Shown here piece after piece: positions 18,079 to 26,224 of a stretch of DNA of 46,025 bases. A program made the position numbers and the translations under genes. The stretch covers positions 1 to 46,025 of the forward strand of contig PLAE01000236.1 of NCBI GenBank assembly GCA_003134035.1, read 5' to 3'. The stretch comes from Candidatus Velthaea versatilis (GTDB lineage: Bacteria; Vulcanimicrobiota; Vulcanimicrobiia; Vulcanimicrobiales; Vulcanimicrobiaceae). The stretch's first letter is position 1. The number at the start of each line of letters is the position of its first letter. Below the pieces are notes generated by a model. It did not search any database and was not told the DNA's origin. It saw only the letters and a program-made list of their open reading frames with translations.

Positions 18079-18870
18079 CTAGCTCAGCGGCCGGACGAAC
18101 GTCGCTTTTGACGTCGGCACCTTGCTCCCGCCTTCGGGTTCGACGCTCAGCGCGACGACGGACAAGGTATCGGCGTTTTCCGGCAGCGCGACGATTGCCG
18201 CTCCGGCCGGGCTGGGTGTAAAGACGATGCTGGGCGCCAGGTTCTTCGTCCCTTTGGCGATGGTCCAAGCCTGATATACTTTTCCACGCGGCAACGGCGG
18301 CAAAGAGTGCAGCGTCAAATACAGGTGGGAGCCGTGCTTCACAACTTCACCCTCCGGCACCGGGTAACGCTGGGCGTCGGGGGCCGTCAGATCAGCGATC
18401 ATCTCACGATCGCGCGTCCGCACGCGCTCGTTCTGCGCGATCTGCGACTGCAGCGCGGCCGCCCGCGAATTGGCATTGGCCAGTTCGCCGCGCAGCGAGA
18501 AATTCTGAATCGTACTGACCAGGGCGAAGAGCACGGCTGCGGCCGCGGCCAAACCAGCGCCCACGAACCAGCTCGAGCGCGCGCCGGCGGTCCGCCCGGA
18601 GCCGGTTGCACCCACCGGCGAGGCGGCCTGCTGGCGGACCGTCGTCATCAACCGCTGTTTCATCCGCGCCGAGCGCGCCGAATCCACCGGCTCCTCGGCG
18701 CTCAGTCCGATCAAGTCGGCGGTCGGCCGGAGCGCCTCAAACTCGGCGCGGGCTGCGGGATTCGCTAAAATGTATGCGGTAACGAGCGCATGTTCGCGCG
18801 CGGGCAAAACGCCCAACGCGTATGCCGCGACGAGGTCCATCATGGCCTCGTTGTCCGGCGAGTCGTTCAC
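18079..18870 (-). CDS. Anti-sigma factor, RskA family
   Basis: 263-residue single-pass membrane anti-sigma factor. Residues 1-60 form the cytosolic sigma-binding region (DLVAAYALGVLPAREHALVTAYILANP is the usual helix set; no zinc HxxxCxxC motif), residues 101-121 are the membrane segment (WFVGAGLAAAAAVLFALVST), 124-155 a short coiled coil, and the rest the RskA C-terminal domain with YQAWTIAKGTKNLAPSIVF and LSVVALSVEPEGGS. It starts GTG 18870, overlapping the sigma-factor stop in GTGA, the normal arrangement for a sigma/anti-sigma pair. The outer domain would sense an envelope signal, and release of sigma typically requires proteolysis. Confidence 0.93.
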   Translation of the reverse strand: MNDSPDNEAMMDLVAAYALGVLPAREHALVTAYILANPAARAEFEALRPTADLIGLSAEEPVDSARSARMKQRLMTTVRQQAASPVGATGSGRTAGARSSWFVGAGLAAAAAVLFALVSTIQNFSLRGELANANSRAAALQSQIAQNERVRTRDREMIADLTAPDAQRYPVPEGEVVKHGSHLYLTLHSLPPLPRGKVYQAWTIAKGTKNLAPSIVFTPSPAGAAIVALPENADTLSVVALSVEPEGGSKVPTSKATFVRPLS

Positions 18871-19379
18871 CGCGAGACCGTGCTTTGCAAGTCGCCGCGC
18901 AGCCGGCGCAACCCCGACCGGATACGCGTCTTGACGGTGCCCAGCGGAATCCCCGTGCGACGGGCGATTTCTTCGTGCGTGATGCCCCCGAAGAAGCCCA
19001 TCTCGATCGGCGAGCGCTGTTCGTCCGGGAGTGCGGCGAGCGCCGAGCGGACGCGCTGTGAATCGATCTTCGCGAAGACGATTTCGTCGATGCTACCCTC
19101 GGTGGCGATGTCGGAGGGGATTTCGGCGGTTGCGCGCGACGCGCGGCTGCGCAGCACGTCGAGCGCTCCGTTGCGCGTCACGCGCGCCAGCCACGCGCCG
19201 AAGTTTCCGTCGCGGAACGCGTCGGGCGACTTCCAAATTTTTAGAAATACGGATTGGGTCAAATCTTCGGCCATCGTTGTATCGTTTAGCATGCGCAGCG
19301 CGATTCCGAAGACAAGGCGATGGTACGCGTCGTATAGGTGCTCGAACGCGACGGAGTCCCGTGCGCGCAGTCGCTCCAT
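18867..19379 (-). CDS. ECF RNA polymerase sigma factor
   Basis: 170-residue extracytoplasmic-function sigma factor, of the SigK/RpoE type. Region 2 runs FEHLYDAYHRLVFGIALRML...AEDLTQSVFLKIWK; region 4 is LAALPDEQRSPIEMGFFGGITHEEIARRTGIPLGTVKTRIRSGLRRLR. ATG 19379 is preferred; GTG 19400 would add seven residues and neither has a strong ribosome-binding site. Its partner anti-sigma factor follows directly. ECF factors usually drive their own operon; the promoter must lie in the 122-bp divergent region 19380-19501, but I could not pick a convincing AAC/CGTC pair. Confidence 0.95.
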   Translation of the reverse strand: MERLRARDSVAFEHLYDAYHRLVFGIALRMLNDTTMAEDLTQSVFLKIWKSPDAFRDGNFGAWLARVTRNGALDVLRSRASRATAEIPSDIATEGSIDEIVFAKIDSQRVRSALAALPDEQRSPIEMGFFGGITHEEIARRTGIPLGTVKTRIRSGLRRLRGDLQSTVSR

Positions 19380-19501
19380 AAGACGTGCCCCATCTTCCAC
19401 AGTCGGCGAGGTTCGCGCCGCTCGCCGCAAGCCCTCGAAGGCACAACGTAGCCCAAAGCTGCTTGGATGCAGCTCGTTGCGTGCGGAATGGTAAACAGCA
19501 G

Positions 19502-19831
19502 ATGAAGAGCAGACGGCCGCGTGACCGCAGTTTTTTGCACATCGCCGCGTGCGCGGCGACCGGCGGGTTTTTGGCGCTGGGATGTTCGATCGGCATCCCA
19601 CTGTACAATGCGCTGCACCACCGGCCGGTGACGCCGGAGTTTTTCTTTTTCGGCGTGTGGGGATTCATCGCGCTATGCGGGGCGGCGGGCTGCATCCATA
19701 CGTATTTGATCTCCGGCGATCCGCCGGAAAAGCCGCCTAAAGGCGGCGTCCCCGTGCGCGAACTGCGCTTGATCGAAGGCGGTAAACCGAGCGCGGAACG
19801 CAGCGACGACAGCACGCGGCGCGCCGCGTGA
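19502..19831 (+). CDS. Small two-TM membrane protein, hypothetical
   Basis: 109 residues: a basic N-terminus (MKSRRPRDRSF), a first hydrophobic segment IAACAATGGFLALGCSIGIPL, a short loop (YNALHHRPVTPE), a second segment FFFFGVWGFIALCGAAGCI and a polar C-terminal tail. No recognised family. ATG 19502 is taken as start; the frame runs further upstream but into the divergent promoter region. The stop overlaps the sirtuin GTG in GTGA, so the two are translated together. Confidence 0.72.
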   Translation: MKSRRPRDRSFLHIAACAATGGFLALGCSIGIPLYNALHHRPVTPEFFFFGVWGFIALCGAAGCIHTYLISGDPPEKPPKGGVPVRELRLIEGGKPSAERSDDSTRRAA

Positions 19832-20562
19832 GCGAAGTTCGCGCGATCCTCCCCGCGTTGCGCGAACTGCGCGAGCGGATCGCGCGCGCGCAGTCGCTCT
19901 TCGTACTGACCGGATCGGGTATCTCGTCGGAAAGCGGTTTGCCGACGTTTCGCGGCGTGGGGGGATTGTGGCGCACGCACCGGGTCGAGGAGCTGGCGTC
20001 ACCGGACGGTTTCGCGCGCGATCCGCAGTTGGTCTGGACATGGTACAACGAACGCCGCGCGGCGCATCGGGCGGCGACGCCGTCGGTCGCGCACCGCGCG
20101 CTCGCGCAGCTCGAAGCGCAGCATGCGGACTTCACGCTCGCAACGCAAAACGTCGACTCGCTGCATCTGCGCGCCGGTTCGAAAAACGTCATCGAATTGC
20201 ACGGCCATCTGCGCGAGGCGCGCTGTACGGATTGCGCCGCGCGCCGGCCGCTGGACGAGCCGCTGCCGCTGGCCGCGATCGAGCATGCGTGCGGTGGGCG
20301 CTGGCGCCCCGACATCGTGTGGTTCGGCGAACCGCTGCCGCCGGCGGCGTGGCAGCGCGCGATCGAGTCGGCGCGACGCGCCGATGTGATGCTCGTCGTC
20401 GGGACGTCGGGGCTCGTTGCGCCGGCGGCGTCGATTGCGACCCGGTACGCGGCCGCTGCCTACGTCATCGAAATCAATCCCGACCCGACCGCCATCTCCA
20501 CGCACGTCGACGTCTGCGTTCGTGGGCGCGCTTCGGACGTGCTGCCCGAACTCGTCGCGTAA
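19828..20562 (+). CDS. Sir2-family NAD-dependent protein deacylase
   Basis: 244-residue sirtuin that removes acyl groups from lysines using NAD+. Motifs: GSGISSESGLPTFRG (NAD loop), TQNVDSLH, catalytic His125 in ELHGHL, DIVWFGE and VGTSGLVAPAA. Tyr73-x2-Arg76 in WYNERR matches the YxxR pair that lets CobB/SIRT5-class enzymes accept succinyl- and malonyl-lysine. The zinc site is altered: CTDC (133, 136) is intact but the second pair reads EHACGG, so only Cys155 remains, with His153/Glu152 where the first Cys should be. The GTG start overlaps the upstream membrane-protein stop. Confidence 0.93.
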   Translation: MSEVRAILPALRELRERIARAQSLFVLTGSGISSESGLPTFRGVGGLWRTHRVEELASPDGFARDPQLVWTWYNERRAAHRAATPSVAHRALAQLEAQHADFTLATQNVDSLHLRAGSKNVIELHGHLREARCTDCAARRPLDEPLPLAAIEHACGGRWRPDIVWFGEPLPPAAWQRAIESARRADVMLVVGTSGLVAPAASIATRYAAAAYVIEINPDPTAISTHVDVCVRGRASDVLPELVA

Positions 20563-20686
20563 TTCCAACCGCGTTGCGAGCGGCGCTCGACCGGCGTGCG
20601 CCGGGCGCGCGGTTTGCCCGTCGGATCGCGCGCGCTTCGCGCTGCATGAAGTCGGACGTTCGAGCGGTAAGTTGCGCTGGTTCGGC

Positions 20687-21877
20687 ATGCACGCAGCGAA
20701 CGAGATCGCGCTTGGCACAACGGCGTTTGTCGAACTGCTGGGCGCCGCCGTGCTCGTTGCGATCGTCGCCGAACGCATCCGCCTGCCGGCGGCCGTCGCG
20801 CTCGTTGGGTTCGGGGCGATCGTCTCGAGCACGTCGCCGGTCGCGCTGCCGTTCACCTTCGGACCGGCGCTGGTGTTCATCTTTTTGCCGCCGCTGATCT
20901 TCGAGGCGGCCTGGAACCTCGATGGCGGCGCCCTGCGCCGGATGGCCTGGTCGATCTCGGTGCTCGCCGTTCCGGGCGTGCTGCTCACGACGGGCGTGAT
21001 CGCTTGGGGTTTGTCGGTGAGCGGGCAGTTGCCGCTGGTCTCGGCGTTTATGTTCGGCACGATCGTTTCAGCGACCGATCCCGTCGCGGTGATCGCGATC
21101 TTCCGGCGTTTGAACGTGCCGGTCGACCTGATGACGCTCGTCGAGGGCGAGTCGATCGCCAACGACGGCGTCGCCATCGCGCTCTACGGCATCGCGCTCG
21201 CCTTGGCCCAAACGCCGGCGGCATTCGACGCGTGGACGATCGGGTGGAAGGCGGTCATCGGGGTCATCGGCGGCATCGCGGTCGGTGCGGTTGCCGCCGC
21301 GCTCATCGGCATCGCGGTGCGCGGCGCCCGCGACCGGTCGGTCGAGCTGACGGCGACGATCGTCCTGGCATACACGGCGTACGGAATCGCCGGCTCGCTC
21401 GAATTTTCGGGCGTGTTCGCCAGCGCCGCGGCCGGAATTACGCTGAGCGCGATGCGCGGTTTCGTTTTAACCGCACAGGGACCCGAAGAGATCGATCGGT
21501 TCTGGGAGGTCGTCGCGTTCGTCGCCAACGCCGTCGTTTTTTTGGGCACGGGCCTGCTGCTGCAGATCCCGCGGTTGCTGCACGAGCCGCTGTTGGTGCT
21601 CGCGGCGATTGTCGCCGTCGTCGCCTCGCGTGCGCTGCTCGCTTTCGCGGTGCTGCCCGCCCTCGGCGTCGGACGCTTGTTGCCGGGGTGGCGCGCGACG
21701 GCGTTCTGCGCCGGAATGCGCGGCGCGTTGTCGCTGGCGCTCGCGCTCGGTTTGCCGGCGGATTTCCCGCAGCGCGGCGGCATCATCGACGCCACCTTCG
21801 CCATCGTGCTCGTCACCTTGGTCTTACAAGGCGCGACGATCGAAACGCTGCTGCGCCGAGTGCTGCGCGTGCGTTGA
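20687..21877 (+). CDS. CPA1-type Na+(K+)/H+ antiporter
   Basis: 396-residue membrane antiporter of the CPA1/NhaP group with about twelve hydrophobic helices. The ion-binding helices are clear: SATDPVAVIAIF with Asp131 and EGESIANDGVAIALY with Asn159-Asp160, the ND motif of electroneutral antiporters; a later helix contains GMRGALSLALALGLP. It exchanges sodium or potassium for protons, for pH and salt homeostasis. Unlike many CPA1 members it has no large C-terminal cytosolic tail. ATG 20687 is preferred; TTG 20672 is possible and neither has a strong ribosome-binding site. It lies 124 bp after the sirtuin on the same strand. Confidence 0.93.
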   Translation: MHAANEIALGTTAFVELLGAAVLVAIVAERIRLPAAVALVGFGAIVSSTSPVALPFTFGPALVFIFLPPLIFEAAWNLDGGALRRMAWSISVLAVPGVLLTTGVIAWGLSVSGQLPLVSAFMFGTIVSATDPVAVIAIFRRLNVPVDLMTLVEGESIANDGVAIALYGIALALAQTPAAFDAWTIGWKAVIGVIGGIAVGAVAAALIGIAVRGARDRSVELTATIVLAYTAYGIAGSLEFSGVFASAAAGITLSAMRGFVLTAQGPEEIDRFWEVVAFVANAVVFLGTGLLLQIPRLLHEPLLVLAAIVAVVASRALLAFAVLPALGVGRLLPGWRATAFCAGMRGALSLALALGLPADFPQRGGIIDATFAIVLVTLVLQGATIETLLRRVLRVR

Positions 21878-21882
21878 CTCCC

Positions 21883-22950
21883 TTAAAGTCCGGCCGGCGG
21901 TCCGTTGCCGTTGTCGTACGTGGTTGGCCGGGCCGGGGGATCGGGGAAAATCGGGCCCTCGTTCGCATCGTCGAAGCGCGACGGCGCGCGAAAGTCGGGG
22001 AGCGCGAAGGCGGAGTCGGCGGCACTTTCCGCCAACCGCCGGCGCGCCGTGAGCGGCGCTGCCGGATCGATGAGCTCGACGCGCGGCAGCGGGGCGATCT
22101 CGGGCGGCGGCGGCATCGCTCGTTGGGCCGCGGGCGCTTCGATCGCGGTCTCGCGGAACACGTGGGCCGCGGGCATCGCGAGCGGCGCGTCGCCTCTGAG
22201 CAGACCCAGCACGACGTAGGCGTCGGTCAGCCGTTTGAGGCCCGGCAGCGGGTGGCCGACCAGCGGCAGGACGGAGAACAAGTGCCGCACCGGTTTGCAG
22301 GTCGCCGCGCTTGCCACGATCGACGCGCTCAAGTCGGTCGTCGCTTCTTGCAAGCGCGCGGCGACGAGCGTCTCGGGCCCCACGACGGTGAACACACGCC
22401 GCTCGTGAAAGCCCGCGTCGCCCGCGATCACCGTCCCCGAGTTGATCCCGATGCTGACCCGGAACGAGGGCCGGCCCGCAGCTCGCCAGCGCGCATCCAT
22501 CGTGTCCACGAGCCGCACGATATCGATTGCCGCGCGCAACGCGTGCTCTTCGGCCGCCGCATCCTCGAGCGGGACGCCGAACACGCCGATCATCCCGTCG
22601 GACAGGAACTTGTCGATCATTCCGCCGTGCTTTTGGAACGACGTTCCCGCCAGTGCAAAGAATTCGTTGAGATAGCGTAACGTTTCTTCGGCGCTGAGAT
22701 CCTCGGCGAAGCCGGCGAAATTTTGAATGCGGCAGACGGCGATCGTGGCCTGCATCGCGCGGCCCGTATACAGCCGCGGATCTTTGCGGCGCAACAACTC
22801 GTCGACGATCGGCGGCGCGACATAGCGCGAAAAGAGTGCGCGGATGCGCGCACTTTCGGAGCGTTCTGCTTGGTAACGTACGGCGAGGACGCCCAACGCG
22901 GCAAGCGCTGCGAGCGCGCCGATGAGGAGCAGCCCCGCGAGGATTGCCAT
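21883..22950 (-). CDS. Membrane-anchored degenerate class III cyclase
   Basis: 355-residue protein: one N-terminal membrane helix (about residues 3-24), a short linker (RIRALFSRYVAPPIVDELL, the usual cyclase lead-in), a class III adenylate/guanylate cyclase domain (about 65-240) and a low-complexity Pro/Ala tail. The fold signature is clear (IDKFLSDGMIGVFG, SIGINSGTVIAGDAG, FTVVG, AARLQ), but catalytic residues are missing: the first metal Asp is Arg74 (CRIQNF in place of the usual xDIxGF), the substrate-specifying Asp is Val186, and the transition-state Asn is Leu195. Asp118, Lys114 and Arg199 remain. It is therefore probably inactive or a binding/regulatory pseudocyclase. It is divergent from a hypothetical gene 37 bp away. 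Confidence 0.85.
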   Translation of the reverse strand: MAILAGLLLIGALAALAALGVLAVRYQAERSESARIRALFSRYVAPPIVDELLRRKDPRLYTGRAMQATIAVCRIQNFAGFAEDLSAEETLRYLNEFFALAGTSFQKHGGMIDKFLSDGMIGVFGVPLEDAAAEEHALRAAIDIVRLVDTMDARWRAAGRPSFRVSIGINSGTVIAGDAGFHERRVFTVVGPETLVAARLQEATTDLSASIVASAATCKPVRHLFSVLPLVGHPLPGLKRLTDAYVVLGLLRGDAPLAMPAAHVFRETAIEAPAAQRAMPPPPEIAPLPRVELIDPAAPLTARRRLAESAADSAFALPDFRAPSRFDDANEGPIFPDPPARPTTYDNGNGPPAGL

Positions 22951-22987
22951 AGGACGGTTGCCTGCGCCGTCGGAATGATCGGGACCT

Positions 22988-23395
22988 ATGAGCGATTTGG
23001 CGTTTTTACGCGAACGGATCGAATCTTACGCGGACTATACAGATGACGCGGCCCGCAGGCTGTCCGACGAGCAGATTCGCGCGTATGCGGGCGAGGCGCT
23101 CGCACGTTTGCGCGAGCGGTTGGCGCCCGGCGGTGCCGAAGGCCAAGCGCTGGAAGCGCTGCTGCTGCGCTGCCAATTCGTCGAACAAACGAAGGCCCGG
23201 GTCTTCGACGCTACGGCTGTCGATGCGGCGCAGATCGCGGCGACGGCCGCCGCCGACCGCGACGTGGTGAACATCGCCGACCGTGCCGACACCGTCGCTG
23301 CCGCCGATCTCGGCGTGTTGCTCGTGCAGCTTGCCGCCGCGTTCGAGCGCCGCTGGCCGGCGGCCGGCGGCACCCTCGAGGTCCCCGGCCGTTAA
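22988..23395 (+). CDS. Hypothetical helical protein
   Basis: 135 residues, almost all predicted helix: LAFLRERIESYADYTDDAARRL, IRAYAGEALARLRERL, ALEALLLRCQFVEQTKARVFDAT, then an Ala/Asp-rich stretch and VLLVQLAAAFERRW. Soluble, no membrane segment or signal, no family recognised. ATG 22988; no clear ribosome-binding site. Its upstream neighbour on the other strand is the degenerate cyclase, with only 37 bp between starts, so a shared divergent promoter is likely. It ends 7 bp from the convergent ABC ATPase gene. Confidence 0.7.
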   Translation: MSDLAFLRERIESYADYTDDAARRLSDEQIRAYAGEALARLRERLAPGGAEGQALEALLLRCQFVEQTKARVFDATAVDAAQIAATAAADRDVVNIADRADTVAAADLGVLLVQLAAAFERRWPAAGGTLEVPGR

Positions 23396-23402
23396 CGCCG
23401 TT

Positions 23403-24416
23403 TCAGCCGGCGCTGCTTTGGCCTAGTCGCAGGCCGCGATCGTCGAAGCGGTGCACGAGTGCGTCCGGCGCCGAGAGCCCGATCGGCTGACCGATCGCGA
23501 CGTGGGCCTCGCCCGCGACGCGCACGGTCAGTTCTCCGGCACTCGTGCGGACGTAAAGGAACGTATCGGAGCCGAGGTGTTCGGCGTGGCGCACGGTGCC
23601 GCTCCAGCGCGGCGCGTTGGCGGCAAGCGTCAGGTGTTCGGGCCGGATGCCCAGCGTGTGCGCACCGGCGCGCAGCGCATCGTCGCCGCCGATGAAATTC
23701 ATCTTGGGCGAACCAATGAATCCCGCGACGAAGAGGTTCGCCGGCATCGTGTACAGATCGATCGGCCGGCCGACTTGCTGGATCGTGCCCGCGTTGAGCA
23801 CGACGATCTTGTCGGCCAGGGTCATCGCTTCGATTTGGTCGTGCGTGACGTACACCATCGTGCTGCCCAGCGCGCGGTGCAGGTTGGCGATCTCGATGCG
23901 CGTGTTGACCCGCAGCGCCGCATCGAGATTCGAGAGCGGCTCGTCGAACAGGAAGAGCTTGGGCGCGCGCACGATCGCGCGGCCGATCGCGACCCGCTGC
24001 CGCTGGCCGCCCGAGAGGGCCGCCGGTTTGCGTTTGAGCAGCGGTCCCAATTCGAGCATCTCCGCCGCGGCTGCCAGCCGGCGCTCGATCTCCGCGCGCG
24101 GCAAGCCCTCGCGTTTGAGCGCCAAGCTCATGTTGTCCGCCACGTTGAGGTGCGGATAGAGCGCGTACGTTTGAAACACCATCCCGATGCCGCGCTTGGC
24201 CGGCGGCACGCCGTCGGCGCTCGCGCCCGCGATGCGCACGTTACCCGAGGTCTGCTCTTCGAGGCCGGCGACGATGCGCAGCAGCGTTGATTTGCCGCAG
24301 CCCGACGGCCCAACGAACACGACGAAGTCGCCCTCGTCGACACACAGATCGATGCCGGTCAGCACCTCGGTCGAGCCGAAGCGCTTGGTGATGCCGATCA
24401 GCTCGAGCGCGTTCAC
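23403..24416 (-). CDS. ugpC: Sugar ABC transporter ATP-binding protein (UgpC/MalK type)
   Basis: 337-residue ATPase of the carbohydrate-uptake (CUT1) importer. Walker A GPSGCGKST with Lys42, Q-loop MVFQTYALYPHL, signature LSGGQRQRVAIGRA, Walker B LFLFDEPLSNLDA, the H-loop VTHDQIEAMT, then the TOBE-type C-terminal domain (LGIRPEHL, GSDTFLYV) typical of MalK/UgpC/MsmK. Such subunits often serve more than one importer. Last gene of the ABC operon, 28 bp after the MalG-like permease. The gene symbol marks the type; glycerol-phosphate specificity is not implied. Confidence 0.95.
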   Translation of the reverse strand: MNALELIGITKRFGSTEVLTGIDLCVDEGDFVVFVGPSGCGKSTLLRIVAGLEEQTSGNVRIAGASADGVPPAKRGIGMVFQTYALYPHLNVADNMSLALKREGLPRAEIERRLAAAAEMLELGPLLKRKPAALSGGQRQRVAIGRAIVRAPKLFLFDEPLSNLDAALRVNTRIEIANLHRALGSTMVYVTHDQIEAMTLADKIVVLNAGTIQQVGRPIDLYTMPANLFVAGFIGSPKMNFIGGDDALRAGAHTLGIRPEHLTLAANAPRWSGTVRHAEHLGSDTFLYVRTSAGELTVRVAGEAHVAIGQPIGLSAPDALVHRFDDRGLRLGQSSAG

Positions 24417-24444
24417 CGGTCCGCTCGCGACTTCGCGCGCAGTG

Positions 24445-25281
24445 TCACTTCACGGCGCCGGACGTGATCCCGCGGATGAGATTTTTCGAGAAGATGAGGT
24501 AGAGCCCGACGACGGGGAAGATGCCTAGCGAAAGTGCGGCCAGCACGGCGTTCCAGTCGGTGACGTATTGACCGATGAACTGTTGGGCGCCCAGCGTTAT
24601 CGTCTTGGTCGCTTCGCCGGGCGCGAGGATCAGCGGAAACCACAGGTCGTTCCAGATCGGAATCATCGTGAACACCGCGACGGTCGCAATCGCCGGCCGC
24701 ACCAGCGGCAGCACCAGCCAAAAGTAGATCTCGTATTCCGATAGCCCGTCGACGCGACCGGCGTTCTTGAGATCGTCGGAAATGGTGCGCATGAATTCGG
24801 TCAGCACGAACACCGCGACCGGCAGCCCCGAGGCGACGTACACCAAGATGAGTGCGACAAGCGTGTTGACCAAGTGCCCGGCGACCATGAGTTCGAGAAT
24901 ACCCACCGTGCCCAAGCGGATCGGGATCATGATCCCGAGCATCAAATACAAAGCCGTAAGCGTATTGAGCCGGAAGCGGTATTCGGCCAGCGCGAACGCG
25001 GCCATCGAGCCGAAGGCGATGATGCCGGCCAGCGATGCCAGCGTGACGATCAAGCTGTTGGCGAAGTAGCTGCCGAACGCGCCGGTTTTCAAAACCGTGG
25101 TGTAGCCGACGAGATCGAAACTGCCGGGCCCGGGGAGGGCCAGCGGCGCGAGAAAGATCGCCCGCCGCGACTTGAACGAGTTCATGACGATGAAGAGCAC
25201 GGGCAGCACGGCGACCGCCGTATAGGCGATGAGCACGGCGTGCGCGGCAAGCATTCGGCCGCGCACCGCGCGCCTGTTCAA
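24445..25281 (-). CDS. Sugar ABC transporter permease, MalG-like
   Basis: 278-residue inner-membrane permease with six hydrophobic helices beginning LIAYTAVAVLPVLFIVMNSF. The cytosolic EAA loop that docks on the ATPase reads GRVDGLSEYEIYFWLVLPLVRPAI, and the C-terminus IRGITSGAVKG-like ending is typical of MalG. It pairs with the MalF-like permease 16 bp upstream to form the channel of a CUT1 importer. Confidence 0.93.
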   Translation of the reverse strand: MNRRAVRGRMLAAHAVLIAYTAVAVLPVLFIVMNSFKSRRAIFLAPLALPGPGSFDLVGYTTVLKTGAFGSYFANSLIVTLASLAGIIAFGSMAAFALAEYRFRLNTLTALYLMLGIMIPIRLGTVGILELMVAGHLVNTLVALILVYVASGLPVAVFVLTEFMRTISDDLKNAGRVDGLSEYEIYFWLVLPLVRPAIATVAVFTMIPIWNDLWFPLILAPGEATKTITLGAQQFIGQYVTDWNAVLAALSLGIFPVVGLYLIFSKNLIRGITSGAVK

Positions 25282-25297
25282 TGTCGACCCGTTGCTC

Positions 25298-26224
25298 TTA
25301 AAATTGATAGCGGCTGATCTTTCGCTGCACCGCGAACAGATAGACGCACACGCCCGCGAGGATGATCAGAAACATCATCGTCGCGACCGTCGCGCCCATG
25401 TTGGGATCGCCCAGTTGGAGCTGATAACCGAAGAACGTGCGGTAGAGCAGCGTGCCCAGGATGTCGGTCGAATAGTTGGGCGCCCCCAGCGCCCCCTGCG
25501 TCACGTAGACGAGATCGAAGGCGTTGAAGTTGCCGACGAACGTGAGGATCGAAATCATCCCGATCGTCGGCCAGATCAGCGGCAGTTTGACGCGGAAGAA
25601 TTGCGCGATCCCGACGACGCCGTCGACTTCGGCGGCGTCGATGATCTCGTCCGGGATCGAGATGAGCGCCGCGTAAGCGAGCATCATCGGCACGCCGACG
25701 TATTGCCAAACCGAGATGAAGCCCAGCGTCGTCAGCGCCGAACTTTCGCGGCCGAGATACGGCGCGAAGAGCCCCTTGAGGCCGACGGCGCCCAGCAGAC
25801 TCGGCGCCACGCCCCACAGCGGCGAAAGGATCAGCTTCCAGCCAAAACCGACGATGACGAACGAGAGCAGCGTCGGCAAGAAGATCGCCGTGCGGTAGAA
25901 CGCGCCCGCGCGCAGCCGCGGCAGCGCGAGCAACGCCGCAAGACCAATCCCGATCGGATTCTGCAACATCTGAATGACGAAGAAATAGACGTTGTTGCGC
26001 AGCGCGTTCCAGAACCCCAGCGACTGGCGCTCGTCGAAGAAGAGCACGCCAAAATTCGCCACGCCGTTCCAGACAAAGTGATTACCGCTCGTGGTGAACA
26101 GCGACAGGCGCAGCGTCTCGAATAGCGGGACGATCATCACCGCGGTGTAGATCAGCACCGCGGGCGCGAGAAACACGACGATGTGCGTGCGGTTGCGGCG
26201 CGTCCGCGGCGGCACGCGCGTCAC
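25298..26224 (-). CDS. Sugar ABC transporter permease, MalF-like
   Basis: 308-residue permease with a basic N-terminus (MTRVPPRTRRNRTH) and six helices, the first IVVFLAPAVLIYTAVMIVPL. EAA loop: AAEVDGVVGIAQFFRVKLPLIWPTI. The length without the large MalF periplasmic insertion fits the shorter UgpA/LacF type. The GTG start overlaps the binding-protein stop in GTGA, so the two are coupled. Confidence 0.93.
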   Translation of the reverse strand: MTRVPPRTRRNRTHIVVFLAPAVLIYTAVMIVPLFETLRLSLFTTSGNHFVWNGVANFGVLFFDERQSLGFWNALRNNVYFFVIQMLQNPIGIGLAALLALPRLRAGAFYRTAIFLPTLLSFVIVGFGWKLILSPLWGVAPSLLGAVGLKGLFAPYLGRESSALTTLGFISVWQYVGVPMMLAYAALISIPDEIIDAAEVDGVVGIAQFFRVKLPLIWPTIGMISILTFVGNFNAFDLVYVTQGALGAPNYSTDILGTLLYRTFFGYQLQLGDPNMGATVATMMFLIILAGVCVYLFAVQRKISRYQF

